This document shows positions 25,400 through 33,757 of a stretch of DNA of 64,000 nt, in pieces. Position numbers and translations under genes: made by a program. The notes under the pieces are model-generated. The model was given only the letters and a program-made list of their open reading frames with translations, was not told the origin of the DNA and made no database searches. The DNA lies in the NCBI RefSeq assembly GCF_000383595.1, contig NZ_KB911581.1:2982265-3046264 (forward strand). The letters run 5' to 3'. This DNA is from Streptomyces bottropensis ATCC 25435. GTDB lineage: Bacteria; Actinomycetota; Actinomycetes; Streptomycetales; Streptomycetaceae. The first letter of the stretch is position 1. Each line of letters opens with the position of its first letter.

Positions 25400-27157
25400 T
25401 CAGTTCTTCGAGCAGGGCATGCGTGCCTCGTGACTCATACCGGTCAGAGTCGGGGCCGTCAGCGCCTGGCGGGTCAGTGTCGCGGGGGCGTGCTCGGCCG
25501 GGCCGCTGCCGGTGACCCAGGCGCGGAGGTCCTCGGCGCGGGTGAAGTAGCGCACGACGGTGGGCGTGATGCTGATTTTCCGTTCGTCCAGCAGCTTCCG
25601 GGTGGCCTTGATGCCGTGGCCGATGGTGACGGGGTTCATCCCGAGCAGGTCGCCCAGCACCTTCTGTGGGCAGACTTGGCGCAGGTAGATGACAGTGAGC
25701 AGGACTTCGTCCGCATCGGAGAGCAGTGATCGGCTGCGGCCGGTGGTGGCGACGCGTCGCCCTTTGCGGAGCACGTAGCGGTGTTGTTCAGCCGCGACTG
25801 CCTGGGCGGGGGCCAACTTGGCTTTCAGCGCGTCCAGTTCGTCGGTGCTCATGCCGGTCAGGCGGGGGTCGGTGAGTAACTGGAGGGCTTGGGCGCGGGC
25901 CTCGGCGCGTTCGTCGGTGCGCGGCGCGAGGGCGGTGCCGCCACTCGGGGCGATGCTGTAGTTCCACTGGCCGTGGTTGGCATGCGCGGTGATCGGCAGG
26001 GCCTGCAACTGCTCGCGGCTGACCGCGATGCCGGTGGGGTAGGAGCCTTCGTCGAGAGCGGCCTCGACACGCAGGCCGGTCCGGGTGGTGGTCGCGTTGA
26101 TTGTTTTGAGGACGACTTCGTGGCTGGTCAGGGGGCGTCCGCGCCAGTTCATCGTGATGTGGGAGAACAGCCGGTGCTCGATTTTGTTCCATTTACTTGT
26201 GCCCGGCGGAAAGTGACACACCGTGACGTTCAGGTTGGCATCGGCGGCGAACGCGGCCAGTTCGGCCTTCCAAACCCGGTAGCGGTAGCTGTTGGAACCC
26301 CCGGCGTCCGCGGTGATCAGCAGCCGTGATGCCTGGGGGTCGTCGTTGCGGCCGCGCGCCTGCCACCAGCGGCGGATCGAAGCTGCCGCGAACGTGGCAG
26401 TGTTGTGGTCGGTGCCGACGTTCACCCAGCCGGTGTTCGTACTCATGTCGTAGATCCCGTACGGGATCACGGACTCCACATGCGGACCGGCGAAGAAGCT
26501 GTGGTCCTCGACCTCGACGGGCTGTCCGGCCGGCCGCCATTCCTGCCCGGGCATCGGCAGCTGCCCCACTTGTTCCTTATTCTTCGCGTCCACGCTGATC
26601 ACCGGATCACCCGCGGCCTGATGTTCCTTGACCTGCTCGTTGATATAGCGGAACTGCGCGTCCCGGTCTGGGTGTTGATCGCCTTCCAGTGTCTTGGCGG
26701 TGCCTTGCAGGCTGAACCCCTGCTCCTTCAACAGCCGACCGACAGTGGGTGCGGTCACGCGATGTCCTTGCCGGGACAGCTCTGCGGCCAGGTGCCGCAG
26801 CGACTTCGTTGTCCAGCGCAGCGGCGATATCGGATCACCGCGCTCGTCCGGTTCAACCAGCGCCATCAGGGCCGGAACCAGCTGAGGGTCGACCGCCTCG
26901 GCCCGCATGCGCCCGCCACCAGGGCGCCGGATACGTCCCTCGGGCAGCGGGTCGGCCCCGGCCTCGAGCTCGAACACGCCCTTGCGGACAGTCGTCTCGC
27001 TGACCTGGGCTATCCGTGCAATCAGTCCGACGCCTCCGTGCCCGATCAGCCGGGCCTCGGTCGCCAGCGCCAGTCGCCGTTGACGCTCGTTCAGATGCGG
27101 GAGCAGAACGTCGAACCGTTGCGCCAACTGGCTGCGGGCCTCGTCGGATATGCGCAT
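25400..27157 (-). CDS. ISAzo13-family transposase
   Basis: 585 residues in one frame: an N-terminal HTH (LIARIAQVSETTVRKGVFELEAG), then WTTKSLRHLAAELSRQGH and VISVDAKNKEQVGQ (first Asp), LITADAGGSNSYRYRVWK (second Asp), and FPPGTSKWNKIEHRLFSHI (Glu). These are typical ISAzo13/Rhodopirellula-type DDE transposase motifs. The C-terminal extension (MSHEARMPCSKN) is unusual and may mark loss of the native left end. The element truncates an IS256 copy at about 27211; terminal repeats were not found by eye. Confidence 0.82.
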   Translation of the reverse strand: MRISDEARSQLAQRFDVLLPHLNERQRRLALATEARLIGHGGVGLIARIAQVSETTVRKGVFELEAGADPLPEGRIRRPGGGRMRAEAVDPQLVPALMALVEPDERGDPISPLRWTTKSLRHLAAELSRQGHRVTAPTVGRLLKEQGFSLQGTAKTLEGDQHPDRDAQFRYINEQVKEHQAAGDPVISVDAKNKEQVGQLPMPGQEWRPAGQPVEVEDHSFFAGPHVESVIPYGIYDMSTNTGWVNVGTDHNTATFAAASIRRWWQARGRNDDPQASRLLITADAGGSNSYRYRVWKAELAAFAADANLNVTVCHFPPGTSKWNKIEHRLFSHITMNWRGRPLTSHEVVLKTINATTTRTGLRVEAALDEGSYPTGIAVSREQLQALPITAHANHGQWNYSIAPSGGTALAPRTDERAEARAQALQLLTDPRLTGMSTDELDALKAKLAPAQAVAAEQHRYVLRKGRRVATTGRSRSLLSDADEVLLTVIYLRQVCPQKVLGDLLGMNPVTIGHGIKATRKLLDERKISITPTVVRYFTRAEDLRAWVTGSGPAEHAPATLTRQALTAPTLTGMSHEARMPCSKN

Positions 27158-27210
27158 ACCACATCAACGATCTCGTCTCCACGAAGCAACGCGTTGTTTC
27201 TTGACGGCTT

Positions 27211-27470
27211 CGGTGGACCACACAGGTCTGGAACGTGGTGCGGGGCCAGACGGCCTCGACCGCGTCGGGCAGGCCCTTGAGCCCGTCGCAGACCAGCATG
27301 AGGACGTCGTTGACACCGCGGTTCTTGATCTCGGTGAGGATGTGCATCCAGTGCTTGGCGCCCTCGCCGCCGTCGTCGGCCCACAGCCCGAGGATGTCCC
27401 GCCGGCCCTCGACAGTGACCGCCAGGGGCACGTAAATGGGCCTGTTGGCCACCGCCCCGTCCCTGACCTT
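27211..27470 (-). pseudogene. IS256-family transposase, middle fragment
   Basis: Reads KVRDGAVANRPIYVPLAVTVEGRRDILGLWADDGGEGAKHWMHILTEIKNRGVNDVLMLVCDGLKGLPDAVEAVWPRTTFQTCVVH, which contains the second catalytic Asp (CDGLKGLP) of IS256 transposases. It is cut on one side by ISAzo13 (after VVH) and on the other by the ISL3 insertion at 27471. The N-terminal part is at 29171-29774. Confidence 0.85.
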
Positions 27471-29170
27471 GGTTCTGTCGACGATCTTGTGATCCGGACG
27501 GCTGAGCGGCTCGTTCCGAACTGTTCGCGATCATGCATCGCGTGCTCTCGTGATGTGCTCCTGGAGCTGTTTCCGTACTTGTCCGCGTTGCTGATCGAGG
27601 AGGTCGAGCGGCGACCGGACCAGGTAGTGCTGCGAACGCGGGTGCGGGCGACGACTGGCTCCTGTCGGTGCGGCCAGAGCTCGGCCCGGGTGCACGGCCG
27701 GTACGTACGCAGGCTGCGTGATGTCGCCGCGGGCGGGCTCGGTGTCGTGATCGAATTATGCGTGCGCCGCTTCCGCTGCGAGAACCCTGCCTGCACGGCG
27801 GTGACGTTCGCCGAACAGGTGTCGGGACTGACGACCCCGCACAGTCGGCATACCCCGCTGCTGCGCGGGGTGTTGACGCAGATCGGGCTGGCCCTGGCCG
27901 GCCGGGCAGGAGCCCGACTGGCGGCTGCGGTCGGCCTCACCATAGGTAAGGACACGCTTTTGCGGTTGGTCAGGTCCCTGCCCGAGCCGGAGATCGGCAA
28001 GGTGGAGATCCTCGGTGTCGACGACTTCGCCTTCCGCAAGGGCCGCCACTACGGCACGGTCCTGATCGACATGGCCACCCACCGGCCGCTGCACCTCTAC
28101 GACGGCCGCGAAGGCGAGGACCTGGCCGCCTGGCTCCGCGATCACCCCGAGGTGAGGGTCATTTGCCGGGACCGTTCCAGCGGCTACTCGGAGGGCGCTC
28201 GGGCCGGGGCCCCGCAGGCCGAACAGGTCGCGGATCGCTATCACCTGTGGGCCAACCTCGGCCATGCGGTCGAGAAGACGGTCAACGCCCATCGCTCCCG
28301 CCTGGCCGAAACGCCTCCCGGATCGGCCTCCGGCCCCGACCACGTGGAGGTGGAGCCCGAGGTGGTCCGGCCGCCGAATGAGCCGAAGATCGTGATCCGG
28401 CTGCGTGAGCAGCATGCTGCCGCCCACGAGCTGTGGCAGCAGGGGATGTCGAAGGCGGCGATCGGCCGGAAGCTCGGGCTGCACCAGGCCACCGTCCGCA
28501 AACTGGTCAACGCCCGCTCCGCCGACGAGGTCGTGGCCAAGAACCTCCAACGAGCGCATGTCGTCGACCCGTACGTCGGCTACCTGCACCGGCGCTGGAA
28601 TGAGGGCGTCAGGAACGCCGCCCAGCTCTACCGCGAGATCAAGCAACTCGGCTATCCCGGCGGCGAGCTGGCTGTTCAGCGGCATCTGCGGCGCTACCGG
28701 ACCGGGCGCGGACACGCACCCGACCCGGGACCGAAGCCCCCGTCGGTCCGCGAGGTCACCTCCTGGATCATGACCCACCCCGAGCACCTGCGGGACGAGC
28801 ACGCCGACAAGCTGCACCGGCTGCGTGAGCGCGATCCCGAACTCGACCGGCTCACTCTTCACATCAGGAAGTTCGCCGCGATGATGACCGGCCGCCACGG
28901 CGACCGCCTCGAGGACTGGATCACCGACGTCGAACGCGACAGTCTGGTTCCGCTCGCGGGCTTCGCCCGCAACCTCCGCCGCGACTTCGACGCGGTCTGC
29001 AACGGGCTCTCTTTGCCGCACAGTTCCGGCGCCGTCGAGGGCAACATCAACCGGCTGAAGACGCTGAAACGCCAGATGTTCGGCAGGGCCAGTCTCGATC
29101 TCCTTCGCAAACGCGTCCTCCTCACACGGTGAGCCTCGAGCTCCCGCATCACAAGATCGTCGACAGAACC
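27471..29170 (+). mobile_element. Intact ISL3-family element inserted in IS256
   Basis: Perfect 23-bp terminal inverted repeats (27471-27493 and 29148-29170, beginning GGTTCTGTCGACG inward) enclose 1700 bp with one complete transposase. The flanking 8 bases (CTGACCTT at 27463-27470, CGGATCTT at 29171-29178) match at six of eight positions, so the duplication is imperfect. Confidence 0.88.
27555..29132 (+). CDS. ISL3-family transposase (intact)
   Basis: 525 residues from GTG 27555, the first start inside the left repeat. Zinc-binding CRCGQSSARVHGRYVRRL and RFRCENPACTAVTFAEQV precede the DDE domain: ILGVDDFAFRKGRHYGTVLID (Asp), VICRDRSSGYSEGA (Asp) and SSGAVEGNINRLKTLKRQMFGRA (Glu). A central helical insertion with an HTH (MSKAAIGRKLGLHQATVRKLV) is typical of the longer ISL3 transposases. 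The gene ends 15 bases before the right repeat. The element looks capable of transposition. Confidence 0.92.
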   Translation: MLLELFPYLSALLIEEVERRPDQVVLRTRVRATTGSCRCGQSSARVHGRYVRRLRDVAAGGLGVVIELCVRRFRCENPACTAVTFAEQVSGLTTPHSRHTPLLRGVLTQIGLALAGRAGARLAAAVGLTIGKDTLLRLVRSLPEPEIGKVEILGVDDFAFRKGRHYGTVLIDMATHRPLHLYDGREGEDLAAWLRDHPEVRVICRDRSSGYSEGARAGAPQAEQVADRYHLWANLGHAVEKTVNAHRSRLAETPPGSASGPDHVEVEPEVVRPPNEPKIVIRLREQHAAAHELWQQGMSKAAIGRKLGLHQATVRKLVNARSADEVVAKNLQRAHVVDPYVGYLHRRWNEGVRNAAQLYREIKQLGYPGGELAVQRHLRRYRTGRGHAPDPGPKPPSVREVTSWIMTHPEHLRDEHADKLHRLRERDPELDRLTLHIRKFAAMMTGRHGDRLEDWITDVERDSLVPLAGFARNLRRDFDAVCNGLSLPHSSGAVEGNINRLKTLKRQMFGRASLDLLRKRVLLTR

Positions 29171-29774
29171 CGGATCTTCACGTGGATGGCGTCAATGAAG
29201 ATCACGGGACAGACGGCGTCGAGCGGTCGGTTCTGCCATTCGGCCATGCCGTCGAGAACCTTGTCGTGATCGTGGAGATGGTCTGCCGGGACACCTCGGC
29301 TCCATAGACCTCGGCAAGGTGGGCCTGGACCTCACCGGTCGTCAGGCCCTTCGCCGCGAGCGAGATGACCATCTCGTCCACACCGGACAATCGCTTCTGC
29401 CGCTTCTTGACGATCCTCGGCTCGAAGCTGCCTTCCCGGTCGCGGGGCATGGCTATCTCGACCGGGCCGACGTCGGTGAGCACGGTCCTGGCGCGGGTGC
29501 CGTTACGGGAGTTGCCGCCGTTCTTCCCGGCCGGATCGTGCTTGTCATAGCCGAGATGGTCGGTGATCTCACCCTCGAGAGCGGACTCCAGGAGCCGCTT
29601 CGTCAGCTGCTGGAGCAGCCCGCCCTCGCCGGTCAGCTGAAGGCCCTCGGCCTGAGCCCGGCCCACCAGCTCGTCAATCAGCCGGTCGTCCACAGACTTC
29701 GCCGACGCCGCCTCAGACGGCTCGCCGGGTTCAACCTCGGTCACGTTGTCGCTGGTCATCGATGCATCTTCCAT
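29171..29774 (-). pseudogene. IS256-family transposase, N-terminal fragment with frameshift
   Basis: Starts MEDASMTSDNVTEV (ATG 29774; ATG 29759 also possible), with RLIDELVGRAQAEGLQLTGEGGLLQQLTKRLLESALEGEITDHLGYDKHDPAGKNGGNSRNGT and SRQTISTIT. One extra base near 29265 shifts the frame; the other phase continues DKVLDGMAEWQNRPLDAVCPVIFIDAIHVKIR (first catalytic Asp) up to the ISL3 insertion. A probable terminal repeat (GAGTTACACCGAACGTTTAC) lies at about 29780-29800. Confidence 0.85.
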
Positions 29775-29818
29775 GATCGGGAGTTACACCGAACGTTTAC
29801 AGTCCCCTACCGCAGCAC

Positions 29819-30170
29819 ATGATCAAACCGGACGATCCAGGCGCTCGCCGGGGCCCTGCAGCGGAGTTCGACACCGTGATCGCTGACAGCGGCGTCCTCA
29901 ACATCCTTCCCCGCGTCCAGCGCCTGCGGCTGCCTGCTGAACACGGCGGGCGCCTCGCTCACGTGTGGGTCGACGAGCATAGTGTTCACGTGCTGATCGG
30001 CGGCGAGCACGTCCGCACCGCCGCGTCCAACCTGACCAACGGCGATCTGGAGGAGCTCCGATACGCGGTGCCCGCCCGACGGGCCCGCCCCACGCCGTCA
30101 CGGCCCGCTCCAGCCGTGTCCCCGCCGGCGCGGTCATCGAACTGACGCGCGCTGGCGGGGACACGGCATT
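29819..30170 (+). pseudogene. Degenerate transposase C-terminal fragment (IS481-like)
   Basis: The frame from 29819 contains HVWVDEHSVHVLIGGEHVRTAASNLTNGDLEELR and a Pro/Arg-rich tail, resembling the C-terminal beta domain of IS481-type transposases. No catalytic domain precedes it because IS256 begins immediately upstream. The matching frame is lost after about 30140. Family assignment is from memory and tentative. Confidence 0.4.
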
Positions 30171-30386
30171 TGCGTCCAGTTCAGCCGTCCTTCGGACCAT
30201 GGCATCGCCGCAGCGAGTATCACCACGACGGTCTCGCCCGCCGACCGGGGAAGCGGGGGTGAAGTTTGAAAGGACATCCCGCGCTTGGCGAACGAGATCT
30301 CCCGGTGCTCAGTCATCGATGTCACTCCGCGTCAGACGGTGGCCGCCTGACCTTCCCGAACGGCGCCCGGCGACCAGGGCAAAGAC

Positions 30387-30644
30387 GTGCCGACGGAGTT
30401 CATCGACACCCAGGCCTGTGTGAGCCGGTCGTCGATGCGGAGGCCGGGCGGATCGCGCACATTCAACTGGCCGTATGGAGCAAACGAGCACGAAGCCTGT
30501 TCCCACGCGGTCGGCGGCGCGCTGCAGGTCACGGCCGACCTTCGACTTGAGGGGCTGCCTGCCGTCTACCTGGCCCACGCGGCAGATTCGGCGCTCATCA
30601 TCGTCGCCGTGTCGCGTTGGGTCGGCGATGCGCTCACCCGTTGA
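30387..30644 (+). CDS. Short hypothetical ORF (85 aa) in a transposon-scarred spacer
   Basis: MPTEFIDTQACVSRSSMRRPGG...GGALQVTADLRLEGLPAVYLAHAADSALIIVAVSRWVGDALTR. The second half has a plausible amphipathic pattern; no family is recognised and the ribosome site is weak. The 30171-30679 spacer otherwise shows no gene I can support. Confidence 0.25.
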   Translation: MPTEFIDTQACVSRSSMRRPGGSRTFNWPYGANEHEACSHAVGGALQVTADLRLEGLPAVYLAHAADSALIIVAVSRWVGDALTR

Positions 30645-30679
30645 CGTACCCCGTACAGGAGTGGCAGCCGGGTCACGAT

Positions 30680-32020
30680 CTACCTTGCGGAGAGGCGCTC
30701 AGCGTCACGCGCGGCGATAACGTCTCGGTAGTGCTCTACGGTGTTGCGCGCCACATGTTCCCAGGTGAAGCGGCGCAGCACGCGGTCGCGTCCGGCCTCG
30801 CCCAGTCGGCGCCGAAGCGCGGGGTCCTCCAGCAGCCGAATCAGCGCGGCGGCCAGCGCGCCGGGATCGCGGGGCGGGACGGCCAGGCAGGTCTCGCCAT
30901 CCTGTCCCGCAACCTCGGGTATGGCGCCGCCGGTGGTGGCGACCACCGGCGTGCAGGTCGCCATCGCCTCGGCGGTCGGCAGCGAGAAGCCCTCGTAGAG
31001 CGAGGGCACACAGGCGACCTCGGCCCCGCGGATGAGGTCGACCAGTTCGGCGTCGCTGATGCCTTTGACGAAGGTGACGGCCCGGCCGAGGCCGTGGCGT
31101 TCGATGGCGTCCACGACTGGCCCCCGAACGGGCTGCGGGCCGACGACCACCAGGTGCGCTTGCTCGTGTTCATGGCGCACCTTGGCGAGCGCCTCGATCA
31201 GGAAGATCAAGCCCTTGAGGGGGGCGTCTGCGCTCGCTGTCGTGACGATCCGGCCAGGAACCTCGGGGACGGACCCGTCCGGTGAGAAGAGGCGGGTGTC
31301 CGTGCCGAGGGCTACGACGTGGATACGGTCTGTGGGCACATTCATGTCATCGATGATTGCTCGGCGGGAGGCGACCGAGTCGGTGAGGACGGATGAAAGG
31401 CGGCGGGCAACCCTCCTCTGCATCGGGTGGTATCCGCAGGAGCGGCGCAATGCCAGCCGCTGCAGCGGACCGTCGGCGACGGCGAGCGCAAGGCGGAGGT
31501 CCACGGTGGTCGGATGGTGGATCGTGGTGACCAGAGGCGCGAAGCGGCGGTCGATGCCGAGCAGGCCGTAGCCCACGCTCCCGTTGTCGTGCACCAGGTC
31601 GAAGGTGTCGGACGCAGCCGCGCGAGCGGCGAGGTGGCGGCGGGCACGCAAAGTGAAGGCAAGCGGTGCGGGATTGCCACCGGTGCATATGCCGGCGACC
31701 TCGATCGCGTCGATCCAGTCGCGGATCTCCCGCAGGCGCGGCGCATGGAAGAACTGGTCGGGCCGACGATACGGGTCGAGGCTGGGCAGCGGGGTGAAAC
31801 CAATACCCTTCACCTCGTCGAGCACAGGGTAGGGCTGGCCGCTTATGACCTCGATGCTGTGGCCGAGGCGAGCCAGCTCACGTGACAGGTACCGGACATA
31901 GACGCCTTCGCCGCCACAGTAAGGGTTGCCCTTGTAGGTGAGAAGTGCGATGCGCAGCGGAGCATCGGCTCCCCGTGGCACGGAAGCTGACCCGGCTGCC
32001 CGAGCGTTGATCGCAGACAT
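30680..32020 (-). CDS. GT4-family glycosyltransferase
   Basis: 446 residues from ATG 32020, with AAAGGAGA eight bases upstream. The GT-B fold shows the N-terminal IALLTYKGNPYCGGEGVYVRYLSRELARLGHSIEVISGQPYP (GGxxxY acceptor-domain pattern) and the C-terminal EVACVPSLYEGFSLPTAEAMATCTPVVATTGGAIPEV, which carries the retaining EX7E nucleotide-sugar site. By family it transfers a sugar from a nucleotide donor to a cell-surface or small-molecule acceptor in the cytoplasm. It is divergent from a nucleotide-sugar dehydrogenase and epimerase, so the three probably build and attach an oxidised or epimerised sugar. The acceptor is unknown. Confidence 0.88.
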   Translation of the reverse strand: MSAINARAAGSASVPRGADAPLRIALLTYKGNPYCGGEGVYVRYLSRELARLGHSIEVISGQPYPVLDEVKGIGFTPLPSLDPYRRPDQFFHAPRLREIRDWIDAIEVAGICTGGNPAPLAFTLRARRHLAARAAASDTFDLVHDNGSVGYGLLGIDRRFAPLVTTIHHPTTVDLRLALAVADGPLQRLALRRSCGYHPMQRRVARRLSSVLTDSVASRRAIIDDMNVPTDRIHVVALGTDTRLFSPDGSVPEVPGRIVTTASADAPLKGLIFLIEALAKVRHEHEQAHLVVVGPQPVRGPVVDAIERHGLGRAVTFVKGISDAELVDLIRGAEVACVPSLYEGFSLPTAEAMATCTPVVATTGGAIPEVAGQDGETCLAVPPRDPGALAAALIRLLEDPALRRRLGEAGRDRVLRRFTWEHVARNTVEHYRDVIAARDAERLSAR

Positions 32021-32097
32021 CGGTTCGTCTCCTTTGTGGCGCGCAGCCGCGCACCCGCGCATGCGGGTACGCGGCGGTGACTTACGGACACCGGCGG

Positions 32098-32199
32098 CCG
32101 GTGCCACTGCCATGGTCGTGGCACCGGCGGATCGGGCACCATCGGTGGTTGTACGGAGAGCGGCGTCCCTGCCGTTTACGTAGAAGCACCGATGGTGCC
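32098..32199. promoter_or_regulatory. Two inverted repeats in the divergent GT4/dehydrogenase promoter region
   Basis: CCGGTGCCAC (32098-32107) is inverted at 32118-32127 with a 10-base spacer. GGCACCATCGGTG (32135-32147) is perfectly inverted at 32187-32199, about 40 bases on. Such long-spaced, matched arms in a divergent promoter suggest operators for one regulator acting on both transcripts. The rest of 32021-32374 holds no gene. Confidence 0.55.
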
Positions 32200-32374
32200 G
32201 ACCCGCCTCCGGTCCCGATCCTGAGAGCGGCGCACGCCATCCGAACTGGACTTCCTCATCCTGGACGACCGGAGCGGTCGGCCCGCCCGACCGGCCCACC
32301 GTTCCCGGGCTCACCGCCAACTGGCAGGTCCCCTCGTAAGGGGCAGGCCCTGGCACAAGGAAGGAAGCAGCAAA

Positions 32375-33757
32375 GTGCATGAATCAGGCACCCAGCCCGG
32401 CAAGGTATGCGTGATCGGCCTCGGGTACGTGGGGACGTCCCTGGCTGTCACGTTGGCCGCGCGCGGTCGGTACGTGGTGGGCGTCGAGCGCGATCCGGAG
32501 ATATGTCGGATGCTCCGGCAGAAGACCCCGCACGTGCACGAAGAGGGACTCCAGTTGGAGGAGGCCGTCGACAGCGGGCGGCTGCGCGTTTTCAATTCCA
32601 TCCCGCGCGACGCCGCGATCGACACATACGTGGTCTGTGTCGGCACAAATGTAGACGCCGAGGGAGGACCCGATCTGACCCAGGTGGAATCCGTTGCCAG
32701 GGAAATCTCCGAGGTCGCCAACGACGGCGCCCTCGTGGTCCTGCGCTCCACCGTCCCGGTTGGCACCAGTCGGCGACTACGCGACCGCTGCCTGACGGCC
32801 GGGGGCAAGAACCTCGACATCGCCTTCTGCCCCGAGCGGACCGTCCAGGGGCTCGCCGTCCACGAACTGCGCAGCCTTCCTCAGATCGTCGGGGGCGACA
32901 GCTCCCGCGCCCGTGCCAGGGCCGCGCGTCTGTTCCATGACCTGACTGACCGAATTGTTGAGGTCGAGGAACTGGAGACGGCAGAAATGGCGAAACTCGC
33001 CTGCAACGCCTTCCGGTACACGGTGTTCGCCTTCGCCAACGAACTCGCCCTGCTGTGCGAGAGCGTGGGCGTCAGCATGAGCGAGACCTTGCGGGCCGCC
33101 TCCAGCGGCTACGAGCGCGGAGCCATACCCCAGCCCGGGCCCGCTGGAGGATCATGCCTGCCCAAGGACGCCAAGATGCTCGCTGGAGCGTTCGGGGACT
33201 TCACCTCATCCGTGTCACCATTGCTGGACAGCGTTTCACGTGTACATGACACCGTGACCTCCCGGGTGAGCGAAGTCATCTTCGCCCATGGGCGGGAACT
33301 CACCACCGCCGGCAGGACGGAGATCGCGCTGCTGGGTGTCGCGTTCAAGGGCAACCCGCCGACGGACGACGCGCGCATGTCCCCCTCCGTCGACCTGATC
33401 GAACAGCTCCGCGAACGCTTCCCTCAGGCCAGGGTCCGCTCGCACGATCCGCTGGTCGGCGGGGAACGCCAGAGCGACCTGGGCTTCGAGCCCTGTTCCT
33501 CCATCGAGGAGGCGGTCAGCGGGGCCCACATCGTCGTCATCGGCACCAACCACAAGGATTACGCTGACCTGTCGCTCCCGGATGTGGTCCGGTACGCCGA
33601 CACCCGGTGCGTCGTCTACGACGTATGGGCCCTGCACGCCCAAAAGAGCGGGCAGCTGCCGCAGGGCACGACCTACCTCGCGTTCGGCGAGGGTCAGCTC
33701 CTCGCAGCTGGCCAATCGGAAGCACACGACGTACAGGATCGGTGGCACACAAATTGA
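32375..33757 (+). CDS. UDP-glucose/GDP-mannose 6-dehydrogenase family protein
   Basis: 460 residues from GTG 32375 (AAGGAAG upstream). The N-terminal Rossmann domain has GLGYVGTSLA (residues 15-24). The central domain carries ELETAEMAKLACNAFRYTVFAFANELA. The catalytic Cys261 lies in PAGGSCLPKDAKML, and the C-terminal domain has LLGVAFKGNPPTDDARMSPS and DPLVGG. By family it oxidises C6 of a nucleotide sugar twice with NAD+, making a uronic acid; the donor base is not predictable here. The stop overlaps the epimerase gene, so they form one transcript. Confidence 0.92.
   Translation: MHESGTQPGKVCVIGLGYVGTSLAVTLAARGRYVVGVERDPEICRMLRQKTPHVHEEGLQLEEAVDSGRLRVFNSIPRDAAIDTYVVCVGTNVDAEGGPDLTQVESVAREISEVANDGALVVLRSTVPVGTSRRLRDRCLTAGGKNLDIAFCPERTVQGLAVHELRSLPQIVGGDSSRARARAARLFHDLTDRIVEVEELETAEMAKLACNAFRYTVFAFANELALLCESVGVSMSETLRAASSGYERGAIPQPGPAGGSCLPKDAKMLAGAFGDFTSSVSPLLDSVSRVHDTVTSRVSEVIFAHGRELTTAGRTEIALLGVAFKGNPPTDDARMSPSVDLIEQLRERFPQARVRSHDPLVGGERQSDLGFEPCSSIEEAVSGAHIVVIGTNHKDYADLSLPDVVRYADTRCVVYDVWALHAQKSGQLPQGTTYLAFGEGQLLAAGQSEAHDVQDRWHTN

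Noticed and set aside
30171..30679. Other short frames in the spacer before the GT4 gene
   Set aside because: Frames are short, lack ribosome sites and overlap each other on both strands; most likely degraded transposon sequence.
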